A stretch of DNA of 33,977 bases from Actinomycetota bacterium (GCA_005798555.1 SYJA01000034.1:1-33977); one strand, 5' to 3'. Positions 24,522-33,022 are shown, counted from the stretch's first letter. Notes: generated by a model not told the origin, from the sequence alone. Made by a program: numbers and translations.

Positions 24522-26426
24522 TTACTCCTTTTCGTCAGCCAAGTTCGATGAGCGCATACGCAAGATGACCACGATGAGCACGGCAATAATGATGAGTCCA
24601 ACCACAATCGCGATGATCAAGCCTAAATTCGGGCCGCCGGTTTCCGCGGTGACCGCAGTGGCTGCGTTGTTGTCCGGGTTATCCGCGCTGTCAGTAGCTC
24701 CCGGGGTTGGCGTGGCAGTAATGACACCGTCAGTCTGCTCACCGGTATCAGCCGTTACCTGCTCGACGTTCTCGTAGGTGTAGGTGCCGTACTGCATGAT
24801 CAGCGACCCACTGCCCTCGGGCTGACCGATGAACCCGGTGAACCGGTCGGAGCGGTAGGCCTCGAGGTTGTCGGAGTACCAGGTCACGACATAGGGCACA
24901 TCGTCGTAAAGCATCTGCTGCATCTGCTTGACGATTTCGGCGCGCTTGGCTAGGTCGGTCTCGCTGGACTGGGCATCGTAGAGAGCATCGAACTCCGAAT
25001 TACAGTAGAAGGAGTCCGACAGGTCGGCGTAGATCTCGCCGCCATCCTTGTATGAGCGCTTACCGCAGGTAAATGTCGACAGCTGGTAGTCAGGATCCGG
25101 CTCGACGACCCAGCCCCACTCGAACATGTCGAAATCTCCGCGGCCGATGATCTCGAATAGCGCGTTCTCATCTACCGGCTTGATGACGGCCGAGATACCG
25201 ACCGCGGCCAGATAACTCTTGAAGTACTCGCCGGCCTTTACCGATGAGTCAGAGTCCGACCGTACGAAGAGGCGATACTTCATCGGCTTGCCATCGGGGC
25301 CAACCCGAATGCCGTCCGGGCCCATCGGGTAGCCGGCCTCGTCGAGGATCCGATTCGCCAGTGCCGGATCGTAGGACTGCGTGCCCGGGTCAATATGCAA
25401 CGTGGTGTAGAGCGGCGGAATGATCGTCGAGCCGGGCGAGCCATAGCCATCCAGGATCTTGTCGACCATCTGCTGGCGGTCAATGGCATGTGCGATGGCC
25501 AGTCGCACCTGACGGTCCAGCAAGTGCGGGTTGCCGTCACCGATTGGCGTGCCGTCGGTCAGGGCCGCACCTCGATTAAAGGCCAATTCATTGAAGCCGG
25601 CGTAGGCACCGGCGTACGTCGTGATGCCCTCTTTGCCCTCGAGGCTGGTGAACACGTCGGCGGTCAGGGCCTCGGCGAAGTCGATCTCGCCCTTGATTAG
25701 GGCCTGGCCGAGGGCGTCGGGGTTGTTGTAGAAGCGGAAGACCAGTTCGTCGACTTTCGGCCGGCCTGCGTAGTAGTTGTCGTTGGCCACCATTCGAATG
25801 AACTGCCCGGTTCGCCGCTCGACGACGAGAAAGGGTCCGGACCCGACCACCGTCTGGCCCGGTGCGGGTTCATTGGCGAAGGACTTCACCGCTTTGCCGT
25901 CGATCTTGCTCCAGATGTGCTCGGGCAGGATGTATACCGCCAGGCGCTGCATAATCGGCGTGGGGGTCTTCACGGTCATCACCACGGTTAACTCGTCTAA
26001 GGCCGTCACCGAGCTGATGTTACGCACATAGTTGCCATAGTTTCGCTGCTCGTAACGACCGTTGAGGATGCGATTGAAGGTGTAGACGACATCGGCAGAA
26101 GTGAGCGGTGTGCCGTCGGACCACAGCAGGCCCGGCCGTAGCGTGTAGGTCCAAGTCTTGCGGTCGGCGGACTCCGCCCACGACTCCGCCAGGCCAGGAG
26201 CCGGCTCGTAGTCGGTCACACTCTGGGACATGAGCGTCGCGTACTGCAGCTGAAAAGTCTCGTAGGCCTCAGCCAGGATCCCGGTGAAGGGATTGAGTGA
26301 ATCAACATCTTGCTCCATGCCTACGGTGAAAACCACGGGATCAGCACCCTGGGCCGGCAAAGCGATAGCCACCGGCACGATGGCGACGACGGCAGCTGTT
26401 ACGGAAGCTAACAAAGTGCGAATCAC
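24522..26426 (-). CDS. Oligopeptide ABC-type substrate-binding protein with C-terminal membrane anchor
   Basis: About 634 residues, family SBP_bac_5. Signal peptide about 1-29 ends PAQGA with no lipobox cysteine. Binding-protein motifs: QDVDSLNPFTG, YEPAPGLAESW, WTYTLRPGLLWSDGTPLTSADVVYTF (in two parts), RLAIAHAIDRQ. After residue 560 comes a Thr/Asp/Pro/Asn-rich linker, then a single transmembrane helix near the end (LGLIIAIVVGLIIIAVLIVV) and a basic RMRSS tail. So it is anchored at the C-terminus, not by lipid. GTG at 26426 is five bases after GGGAG and is preferred over GTG at 26432. No permease or ATPase gene is adjacent. Confidence 0.88.
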   Translation of the reverse strand: MIRTLLASVTAAVVAIVPVAIALPAQGADPVVFTVGMEQDVDSLNPFTGILAEAYETFQLQYATLMSQSVTDYEPAPGLAESWAESADRKTWTYTLRPGLLWSDGTPLTSADVVYTFNRILNGRYEQRNYGNYVRNISSVTALDELTVVMTVKTPTPIMQRLAVYILPEHIWSKIDGKAVKSFANEPAPGQTVVGSGPFLVVERRTGQFIRMVANDNYYAGRPKVDELVFRFYNNPDALGQALIKGEIDFAEALTADVFTSLEGKEGITTYAGAYAGFNELAFNRGAALTDGTPIGDGNPHLLDRQVRLAIAHAIDRQQMVDKILDGYGSPGSTIIPPLYTTLHIDPGTQSYDPALANRILDEAGYPMGPDGIRVGPDGKPMKYRLFVRSDSDSSVKAGEYFKSYLAAVGISAVIKPVDENALFEIIGRGDFDMFEWGWVVEPDPDYQLSTFTCGKRSYKDGGEIYADLSDSFYCNSEFDALYDAQSSETDLAKRAEIVKQMQQMLYDDVPYVVTWYSDNLEAYRSDRFTGFIGQPEGSGSLIMQYGTYTYENVEQVTADTGEQTDGVITATPTPGATDSADNPDNNAATAVTAETGGPNLGLIIAIVVGLIIIAVLIVVILRMRSSNLADEKE

Positions 26427-26473
26427 AAGCACTCCCTATCCCATGCTGCTTGGATTCAGCTAGTGTCGAAGCC

Positions 26474-28480
26474 GTGCAGCCGCCCATCGCCCGTCGCGAC
26501 AACCGGCTCGACCCTTACGCCTGGATGCGCCACGCGACCAAGCCTGACGCACCCCACCTGATCGCCGAGCGGGCCTACTACAACGCTCGCATCGTCGATC
26601 TGGAACCTACCGCTCGAGCCGTGCTCACTGAATTGCTGGCTCGCACACCCGATACTGAGCAGTCGGTCGGCAAAGATCTTGGACCCTATACCTACTACAG
26701 GGTGGCTACTCCGGGTCAGGAATTGCCGATATTGGAGCGAAAAAGTGACACCAGCCCAAGGAGAGCTGTCCTAAACCTCGCCGAGTTCGGTTCGCCGTAC
26801 GCCGCGACGGGGGTGGAGGAGCCCAACCCGGACGGCGTCCTACTTGCCTACTCAGTCGATCTCACCGGGGCCGAGCGCTATTGCCTGCGCTTTCGAAACA
26901 TGGCCGATGGCACGGACCTGACCGACGCGGACGGTCGAGTGATCGCCATCGCAGACACCTACTACACCGGGGCTTGGGCCGGCAACCACTTCTTTTATAC
27001 CGTTATTGATGAACTTAACCGCCCATTCGCGGTGCACCGCCTCAACCCAGACACCGGTGAACACGGCGTTGTTCTCACCGAACGCGATCAACGCTTTGAA
27101 CTGACAATTGAACGCAGCGGTGACTACATCGTCATTTCGGCACACTCGCGCACCACCAGCGAGTGCTGGGCGGTACCGGTCGCTGAGCCGACCACGGCTG
27201 CAATCTCCCTTGGTGGTCGCATACCAAAAGTGGAGTATGACGTCGAATGGGACGTCGATCGTTGGCTTACGCTGTCAAATGCCCGGGAGCCGGAGTTCGA
27301 ATTACTGGCTAATCAAGAAACCTTCGGCCCTACCGACGGTCGCATCCACGACGTGCTTGCGTTAAATGACGCAATCGTCACCTACTCGCGTGTTGATGGT
27401 CAAGGATGCATTCGAATTCTGGAACGCGATGGTCGAATCCGCCATCAGATTCCACCCGAGCCCGGGGGCGCAATCCGGCTCGGACACAACGTGAATCCGG
27501 CGGCGAACTTCGTCACGATTGTTACTGAATCTTTCTTTCAACCTACCACTTGGTGGAATGTGGATCTCGTGACCGGCGAGCGCACACTTCGCCATCGCAG
27601 AGAGGTACCCGGACATGATGAAACTAACTACTGCAACGAAGTTGTAAAAGCCGTCGCTCCCGATGGCTGGACTGTGCCGATCGTGCTCACTCGGCACAAG
27701 GACACTGCGTTGGACGGCACGGCACCATGCTTGCTCTACGGCTACGGGGCTTATGAGTCGATAGACGATCCATGGTTCGACACCTGGGTGCTACCGCTCC
27801 TTGACCGCGGAGTTGTCATCGCGAAGGCGCATATTCGCGGCGGTGGTGAGATCTCACGGCAGCAGTGGGTCGAAGGTCACCTACTCGCCAAGCGCAATAC
27901 CTTCGTCGACTTCATCACCGCGGCGGACTATCTCTCTGGTGATCTCTTGGGCTCGGCCCTGGTCGATGGTTCTCGCATCGTCAGTCGTGGGCTCTCCGCG
28001 GGTGGCTTGCTGCAAGGTGCAATCGCCTTCTTGGCCCCGCGTCGCTGGGCCGGGGTAATAGCTGAGGTGCCGTTCGTTGACTGCCTCAATTCCATGCTCG
28101 ATCCAGATATCCCGCTCACCGTAAACGAGTGGGAGGAGTGGGGCGACCCGCGGACACCCACCGAGCACGATTACCTTGAGTCCTACTCGCCCTACTTGAA
28201 CCTGCCCGAACCTCATGACCGCCCGGCCCTTTTTGTTACCGGCGCTTTGCACGATCCGCGCGTGCTCGTGCACGAACCGGCCAAATGGGTCGCTGCGCTC
28301 AGACATTCTGATCCCGCGAGTGGTGACCGCCCGCGCCTCACCGATCGGGGAAGTATCATTTTTCGGGTCGAGCTCGGTGAAGGTGCGCACGGCGGACAAT
28401 CTGGTCGGTATGCCTCCTTGGGCTATGAGGCAGAAGTCATCGCCTGGGCGTTGTCCGCGATGGAAATCGAAGGAGATTGA
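26474..28480 (+). CDS. ptrB: Oligopeptidase B, S9A prolyl-oligopeptidase family
   Basis: About 668 residues: an N-terminal beta-propeller and a C-terminal alpha/beta-hydrolase domain. The triad is Ser in SRGLSAGGLLQGA (about residue 508), Asp in VTGALHDPRVLVHEPAKW, and His in EGAHGGQSGRY. PYAWMRH near the start and GYGAYE before the catalytic domain are family markers. Oligopeptidase B cuts short peptides after Arg or Lys in the cytoplasm. The frame is open from TTG 26450; GTG 26474 (QPPIARRDNRLDPYAWMR) fits family N-termini better. It is divergent from the binding protein with about 47 bases between starts. Confidence 0.88.
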   Translation: MQPPIARRDNRLDPYAWMRHATKPDAPHLIAERAYYNARIVDLEPTARAVLTELLARTPDTEQSVGKDLGPYTYYRVATPGQELPILERKSDTSPRRAVLNLAEFGSPYAATGVEEPNPDGVLLAYSVDLTGAERYCLRFRNMADGTDLTDADGRVIAIADTYYTGAWAGNHFFYTVIDELNRPFAVHRLNPDTGEHGVVLTERDQRFELTIERSGDYIVISAHSRTTSECWAVPVAEPTTAAISLGGRIPKVEYDVEWDVDRWLTLSNAREPEFELLANQETFGPTDGRIHDVLALNDAIVTYSRVDGQGCIRILERDGRIRHQIPPEPGGAIRLGHNVNPAANFVTIVTESFFQPTTWWNVDLVTGERTLRHRREVPGHDETNYCNEVVKAVAPDGWTVPIVLTRHKDTALDGTAPCLLYGYGAYESIDDPWFDTWVLPLLDRGVVIAKAHIRGGGEISRQQWVEGHLLAKRNTFVDFITAADYLSGDLLGSALVDGSRIVSRGLSAGGLLQGAIAFLAPRRWAGVIAEVPFVDCLNSMLDPDIPLTVNEWEEWGDPRTPTEHDYLESYSPYLNLPEPHDRPALFVTGALHDPRVLVHEPAKWVAALRHSDPASGDRPRLTDRGSIIFRVELGEGAHGGQSGRYASLGYEAEVIAWALSAMEIEGD

Positions 28481-28882
28481 GTGGTGCAGGCAGAATCAAA
28501 ATCACGCAAGGCCACCGTCGCCCTCGTGCTTGCGATAATCTCGCTGGTGGCCGCCCCCGCCCTGCTCTGGGCCGAGCTTATAGTTTTGTATCTGGGTGGC
28601 TGGATCTCGTCTGAGCCAGACGCCCCAATTTTCGTAGTAGCAATCGTGGTCGTGGTGATTTGCTTAGCCCTGTTAATTGTCTTCGCGCTCCCCGTAGCAG
28701 CACTTCTTGTCGCGCGCCGGGCCCGGCGAGAGATAACTGCGGGGGCCGGCTCACTGTCTGGTTCCGGGAATGTAAAAGCTGCGCAGGCAATCGCAGGCAT
28801 CACAATCGCCGCACTGCTCATTGGTCAGGTCTACTTCGCTCTAATGGCCTTCGGGATCTGCTCATTTGATGGTTGTTCGTAA
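28481..28882 (+). CDS. Small membrane protein, DUF4190-like
   Basis: 133 residues with three hydrophobic segments (about 12-42, 50-77 and 104-128). The pattern KATVALVLAIISLVA, then VARRARREI, then AAQAIAGITIAALLIG resembles DUF4190 proteins, which have two helices around a basic loop. Function is unknown. The GTG start directly follows the stop of oligopeptidase B, with GGAG seven bases upstream, so the two are co-translated. It ends just before a convergent toxin gene. A second protein of this general type is at 33478. Confidence 0.65.
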   Translation: MVQAESKSRKATVALVLAIISLVAAPALLWAELIVLYLGGWISSEPDAPIFVVAIVVVVICLALLIVFALPVAALLVARRARREITAGAGSLSGSGNVKAAQAIAGITIAALLIGQVYFALMAFGICSFDGCS

Positions 28883-28889
28883 TTTGAGG

Positions 28890-29267
28890 TCAATGACCTA
28901 GTACGCCGGTCTCCGAAAAGTCATTGCCGATGAAAAGAAGTGGTTCGGAGTTCGCGACCGAAGCCGCATAGGCGAAGCAGTCACCGAAGTTCAACTGTGC
29001 CGCGTGCCCGGACCCTTTACCAAAACGCAGGTACGCGCCACGCGCGAGGTCGGCTTGCTCGGCATCAACGCAGATTACTTCAATGTTTAAAGCATGCCGA
29101 AACGAGTCGAAGGCCCCGGGTCTGCGCATGTCTAACACGATCCCAGCCTCGGCGATTGCGGCCGCGCTCATGCGAAGTGACTCCTCGTTTTCCAGGATTG
29201 TGATTAGATCCTCTGCCCCTGCCTCACCTAGGCACACGGCCACCGCCACGGAAGAATCGATGATCAC
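28890..29267 (-). CDS. vapC: VapC-type PIN-domain toxin (second pair)
   Basis: 125 residues. The PIN acidic residues are all present: D4 in MIIDSSVAVAV, E40 in AAAIAEAGIVLD, D96 in LNFGDCFAYA and D116 in LFIGNDFSETG. This is the form common in actinobacterial and alphaproteobacterial VapC, where it cuts tRNA. The ATG overlaps the antitoxin stop by four bases. The reading frame is intact, so the toxin should be active if translated, which matters because its antitoxin lacks a normal start codon. Confidence 0.9.
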   Translation of the reverse strand: MIIDSSVAVAVCLGEAGAEDLITILENEESLRMSAAAIAEAGIVLDMRRPGAFDSFRHALNIEVICVDAEQADLARGAYLRFGKGSGHAAQLNFGDCFAYAASVANSEPLLFIGNDFSETGVLGH

Positions 29268-29464
29268 GAAGGCAGGCCAGTCTGTGGGTCGTAGAGCTCA
29301 TTAATTGGATCGGCCTTCGGTGTCAAGCCGAGTTCGCGGGCCGAGCTCACGAGTGCGGTGAGGATCTGACGCCTTGCCCTTCTGCGCCGGCCATGCTCTG
29401 CCAGGGCCGCGCGCAAGGCATTGGTAACGGCGCTCGTAAGTGACACCCCTTCGAGCTCGGCCAA
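29264..29464 (-). CDS. vapB: VapB-type antitoxin with lost or non-standard start codon
   Basis: The readable frame continues upstream of the only standard start (TTG at 29464) for 18 more codons to a TAG at 29519-29521. The upstream part reads FLNIKDPEAHRLAKELAE, which is the conserved N-terminus of ribbon-helix-helix VapB proteins, normally beginning M-x-LNIKDPE. The expected start position is TTC (29510-29512 or 29507-29509). ATC at 29498-29500 is the only near-cognate codon nearby. Translation from TTG 29464 would drop the DNA-binding beta strand and keep the toxin-binding part (66 residues), and its ribosome site AAGGAG touches the TTG directly. The homologous region extends to about 29509. 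Confidence 0.7.
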   Translation of the reverse strand: MAELEGVSLTSAVTNALRAALAEHGRRRRARRQILTALVSSARELGLTPKADPINELYDPQTGLPS

Positions 29465-29580
29465 CTCCTTCGCGAGCCGGTGGGCTTCGGGGTCCTTGAT
29501 ATTGAGGAAGAATTTAGTCTACCTGATGCTTATTTTGTTCCTACCATCTATCCACAGGAGCGGATGAAGAGGGCAGACCA
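29465..29580. other. Spacer between dnaB and the second TA pair
   Basis: Contains the untranslated-looking but protein-like N-terminal part of the antitoxin (29465-29512), the presumed TA promoter and the downstream end of dnaB. CTATCCACA at 29548-29556 differs from the DnaA-box consensus TTATCCACA at one base. No hairpin terminator was recognised. Confidence 0.35.
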
Positions 29581-32220
29581 TTAGGTCTGCGCCATATCTA
29601 CGAAACGGCTGTAGTGGCCTTGGAATGCCACGGTGACTTGCCCGGTTGGGCCGTTGCGGTGCTTGGCGATGATGAAGTCGGCTTCACCGGCACGAGGTGA
29701 CTCGCGTTCGTAGGCATCCTCACGATGCAGGAGCACAACGACGTCCGCATCTTGCTCGAGGGAGTTGTGGACTACGACTCCATCGGCGATGAAGTTGTGA
29801 GTGCCGGCAACCTCAGCGTCGAAGACATCCATTTCGTCGAGTGATTCAATGCCGACGATCTCATCCCAGAAGACGTCGTTCGTTGCGAGCATTTCGAGAT
29901 CGTCGCTCTCGAGGACAGCGGCGACGCGCTGGAGGCGCTCGCGCCCCGGTGCAGACTTGAAGAGAGTGCTGCCGCAGTACTGCGTGCCGCTCTGGGTCTG
30001 GAAGTCGCGGTGTGTCATCCCCTTCTCCGCCATGATCTCGCGAACCTGTCCCCACACCTCGCGGGGCAGTGTGTCGCGATTGGTGTTCTCCGAGATCGTT
30101 TCAAGGATGGTGAGAAGTTTGGTACCGATTACTCCACGGGCACCGTGCGCATTGATGCGGCGCAGGAACACTTTCTGATCTGCACCTCCTGAGACTGTGA
30201 CGTGGTACCCATCCCGATAGCCGTTCTTGCGTGCGACAGCAATGCGCGCGTTGATTCCGAATCGGAGGAGCAGGCGAGCCACATCATCACCAAGGCGGCG
30301 GCTCGTGCTGGCGTAGTAGATGTGACCGCCACGCTGGTTCTTGGTGATCGTGATCGAGCCGTCTGTGGCCCACAAGTGCTTAAGGAAAAGGGCGATCTGG
30401 CGCTTGGGCAGTGCGAAGACTTGCTCCGGGATGAACTTCTCGTGGCTGCGCTTGCCGAACAGGCCGAGCGAATCAAACCACTCAGCCATTGGGTTTCGTA
30501 CCCCATGGGTAACAGGACGCACACTCGCGAATCGCAAGGTAGTGCAACGTGCAGCTTCATATTCATCTATGCGCAACTTGATTGCGAAAGCACGCGGAGC
30601 GCAGATGCTCATGACGTCGATGTTGGCGGGATCCTTTGTTGCGTACCGGATTGGTTGCCGAGGAAGCACGGATCCATCACCCAGCATGTGGGCGAGAACA
30701 ATCACGTGATCATCTGACCAATCGGTCTCTTGTGATGGTGCAGGAACGTGGCGCGGGATACCGATGCGAGAACCTGTATCGAGGCTGCCCAGCGGCTGCC
30801 AGCCCTGATAGGTGAGGAGCGGGTGGTTTGCTGTTGCATCGAGGATCCGGCCGCTAGCCGTGCGCACCCGGAAGACTTCCTTGCGCCCAGTGGAAAACAC
30901 GTGCGAGAGCGGGCGCTCGACATAGCGGAGAGAGTCATCTAGTGACCAGACCGGGACATTGCGCTCACCGGATTCGAAAAGCTCACCCATGGTCATCTCT
31001 GCACCTGTGTCGGCGCGAACGATGCGAGTTGTTGCTGGCAGGCAGCCCGACTCACGAAGATCCGCGAGCATCGGCCGCTTATCTTGACGTTGCTCGGCGC
31101 CACGGTTCAACTGGCTGATTGCGATGACTGGAACGTCAAGCTCCTTGGCAAGAAGTTTAAGAGAGCGCGAGAACTCTGAAACTTCTTGCTGACGACTTTC
31201 GACGCGCTTACCACTTGTCATGAGCTGTAGGTAGTCGACAACCACGAGGCGAAGATCATGACGCTGCTTCAGGCGCCGGCACTTGGCGCGGATCTCCATC
31301 AACGTCATGTTCGGCGAATCGTCAATGAACAGTGGTGCCTCGCTGACGGTGCCCATCTTGCTCGCCAACTTGGCCCAGTCGCTCTCACTCATGGTGCCTG
31401 AGCGCATGTGGTGCAGCGGGATCTGGGCTTCAGCCGAAAGGAGGCGCATGACGATTTCGTTGCGGCTCATTTCCAGGGAGAACATGACGCTGCTCAGCCC
31501 ATGCTTAATCGAGGCATTGCGGCAGATATCTAGACCGAGAGTCGATTTACCAAGTGCTGGTCGCGCCGCCAAGATGATCAGCTGCCCTGGATGCAGACCA
31601 TTGGTCAAGGAATCCAAATCAATAAATCCAGTCGGCACACCGATCATCTCACCGCCGCGATTTGAGATCGCTTCGATCTCACTCAATGCGTCGTTCATGA
31701 TGTCGCGCAGGGGACTGTAGTCCTCGCTCATGCGCCGGTCGGTTACGTCATAGACCTCGGCCTGGGCACGGTCGACCATCTCGTCGACATCACCGATGCC
31801 GGTGTAGCCCATGCTGACGATGCGGGTGCCGGCTTCAACGAGCCGGCGCAAGATCGCCTGCTCGCGCACGATCCGGGCGTAGTAGTTGCCATTCGCGGCG
31901 GTTGGCACCAGGGACACCAATGTGTGTAAGTACGGTGCGCCACCAACCCGGGCGATATCACCGTTCTTGGTTAGTTCGGCCGCTACGGTGACCGCATCAG
32001 CTGGCTCACCCTTGCTATAAAGATCAAGGATGGATCCGTAGATCGTCTGGTGCGCTGGCCGATAGAAGTCGGCTTCGCGGACGGTCTCAACCACATCCGC
32101 GATAGCGTCCTTGCTGAGCAGCATGGCCCCCAGGACCGACTGCTCGGCGGCCACATCATTAGGCGGGGTGCGGTCTTGACCGCGGGGCTCAACCGGCAAC
32201 GGCAACTCGAGGACGCTCAT
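29581..32220 (-). CDS. dnaB: Replicative DNA helicase DnaB, interrupted by an intein
   Basis: 879-residue precursor. Removing residues 393-819 leaves a 452-residue helicase, normal for DnaB. The N-terminal domain (about 18-120) starts PPNDVAAEQSVLGAML and binds primase. The RecA-like motor has Walker A ARPALGKST (219-227), Walker B LVVVDYLQLM (325-334) and the H4 region ISQLNRGAEQR. The intein interrupts DLRESG/SLEQDADVV, a conserved loop of the ATPase core, so helicase activity depends on splicing. The ATG is preceded by AAGGAG with six bases. DnaB unwinds the fork as a hexamer. Walker A has PALGKST rather than the commoner PSMGKT, still fully functional in form. Confidence 0.95.
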   Translation of the reverse strand: MSVLELPLPVEPRGQDRTPPNDVAAEQSVLGAMLLSKDAIADVVETVREADFYRPAHQTIYGSILDLYSKGEPADAVTVAAELTKNGDIARVGGAPYLHTLVSLVPTAANGNYYARIVREQAILRRLVEAGTRIVSMGYTGIGDVDEMVDRAQAEVYDVTDRRMSEDYSPLRDIMNDALSEIEAISNRGGEMIGVPTGFIDLDSLTNGLHPGQLIILAARPALGKSTLGLDICRNASIKHGLSSVMFSLEMSRNEIVMRLLSAEAQIPLHHMRSGTMSESDWAKLASKMGTVSEAPLFIDDSPNMTLMEIRAKCRRLKQRHDLRLVVVDYLQLMTSGKRVESRQQEVSEFSRSLKLLAKELDVPVIAISQLNRGAEQRQDKRPMLADLRESGCLPATTRIVRADTGAEMTMGELFESGERNVPVWSLDDSLRYVERPLSHVFSTGRKEVFRVRTASGRILDATANHPLLTYQGWQPLGSLDTGSRIGIPRHVPAPSQETDWSDDHVIVLAHMLGDGSVLPRQPIRYATKDPANIDVMSICAPRAFAIKLRIDEYEAARCTTLRFASVRPVTHGVRNPMAEWFDSLGLFGKRSHEKFIPEQVFALPKRQIALFLKHLWATDGSITITKNQRGGHIYYASTSRRLGDDVARLLLRFGINARIAVARKNGYRDGYHVTVSGGADQKVFLRRINAHGARGVIGTKLLTILETISENTNRDTLPREVWGQVREIMAEKGMTHRDFQTQSGTQYCGSTLFKSAPGRERLQRVAAVLESDDLEMLATNDVFWDEIVGIESLDEMDVFDAEVAGTHNFIADGVVVHNSLEQDADVVVLLHREDAYERESPRAGEADFIIAKHRNGPTGQVTVAFQGHYSRFVDMAQT
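29764..31044 (-). mobile_element. DnaB intein with LAGLIDADG homing endonuclease
   Basis: 427-residue in-frame protein intron, precursor residues 393-819. It begins CLPATTRI (Cys1, block A). Block B is ATANHPLLT with T463 and H466. Block F is VFDAEVAGTHNF (799-810) and it ends VVVHN (block G), followed by Ser as the +1 nucleophile. Two DOD endonuclease motifs are present: LAHMLGDGS (D515) and LKHLWATDGS (D620). All splicing residues and both endonuclease aspartates are in place, so splicing and homing both look possible. The insertion point RESG/S is the one used by the Synechocystis DnaB intein. Intein boundaries follow directly from the junction codons. Confidence 0.94.
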
Positions 32221-32518
32221 CTAGTTCTCCTTTCCGGTTGCCTATTTCGCCGTGCCCACCAGCTCTAACCGGCGGGCCTACTCACTGTTTTAACAGGAGG
32301 GTCTGACGTAACGTATGGTCGCCGCGCCGGCGGTGTCCAACCACCTTGTGGACCGCCCTGTGGAGGGGTTGGGGACCACCTGCTCCTGCCCGGTACACCG
32401 CTGGGGACCACCTGGGGATACCCCAAATATTTCCATGGGCTCCCCCTATGGTCGCCCGGTATTCCCTGTCCCCAGCCTGTGGATAGAAGATTTATGGACC
32501 AGTGGGTACCCTCAACCC
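32221..32518. promoter_or_regulatory. Spacer between dnaB and the tyrosine phosphatase gene, with DnaA-box-like motifs
   Basis: 298 bases, divergent. TGTGGA occurs three times on the plus strand: TGTGGACCG (32347-32355), TGTGGAGGG (32359-32367) and TGTGGATAG (32478-32486). The last differs from the inverted DnaA-box consensus TGTGGATAA at one base. GGGGACCACCTG is repeated at 32371-32382 and 32403-32414, and TGGGGATACCCCA (32413-32425) is an inverted repeat with a three-base centre. The part is open in the phosphatase frame but its translation has no domain likeness, so I treat it as regulatory. Confidence 0.45.
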
Positions 32519-33022
32519 GTGGCCAATCCCTACCGAATCACGGTCATCTGCCTCGGCAATATCTGCCGCTCCCCGATCGGGGAGGCGGTGCTCCGCGACC
32601 GCATCGCTACTGCGGGCCTTGCCGGCCAAGTCAGCGTTGACTCCGCAGGCACCGGCGACTGGCACATCGGTCAGGGGGCGAACGTCAAGTCAATCACCAC
32701 CTTGAACCAGCACGGGTACGAACTTGACCACACCGCCCGGCAGATCACCCCGAGTTGGTTTGCCGAGATAGACCTCGCCCTGGTGATGGACACCAACAAC
32801 TACGCAGATGTTGCCGCACTCATCGAGGCAAGTGGCGCCCAAGTCGAACTACGGATGATGCGCGCATTCGACCCGGCCTTGCGTGGCAGCACTGAACCTG
32901 ATCCGGCCCTTGATGTTCCCGACCCCTACCACGGCACCATGGCGGATTTCGTCACGGTGCTCCAGATGATCGAGGCCGCGGCGGATGGGCTGGTGTCCGA
33001 GTTACACCTGCGGGTATCCTAA
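32519..33022 (+). CDS. Low-molecular-weight protein tyrosine phosphatase
   Basis: About 167 residues from the GTG at 32519, the normal family size. The phosphate loop is VICLGNICRSPIGEAVL, with the nucleophile Cys11 and Arg17 (C-x5-R). The general-acid aspartate is in LDVPDPYHGTMADF. The C-terminus is complete (ADGLVSELHLRVS). The frame is open 68 codons further upstream, but that extension is rich in Pro/Gly, lacks family likeness and overlaps the motif-rich spacer. No clear ribosome site precedes the GTG, so a leaderless message is possible. Relatives dephosphorylate tyrosine kinases of polysaccharide export, or arginine phosphate; the partner is unknown. Confidence 0.88.
   Translation: MANPYRITVICLGNICRSPIGEAVLRDRIATAGLAGQVSVDSAGTGDWHIGQGANVKSITTLNQHGYELDHTARQITPSWFAEIDLALVMDTNNYADVAALIEASGAQVELRMMRAFDPALRGSTEPDPALDVPDPYHGTMADFVTVLQMIEAAADGLVSELHLRVS

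Noticed and set aside
28887-28899. Palindrome AGGTCA-A-TGACCT
   Set aside because: It overlaps the end of the second toxin gene between convergent genes, has too short a loop for a terminator and is badly placed for an operator.
30202-30717. 171-codon plus-strand frame inside the intein
   Set aside because: It is the complement of conserved intein coding sequence and shows no domain likeness.
32315-32518. 68-codon N-terminal extension of the tyrosine phosphatase frame
   Set aside because: Family proteins start just before the phosphate loop; the extension is Pro/Gly-rich and coincides with repeats and DnaA-like motifs.
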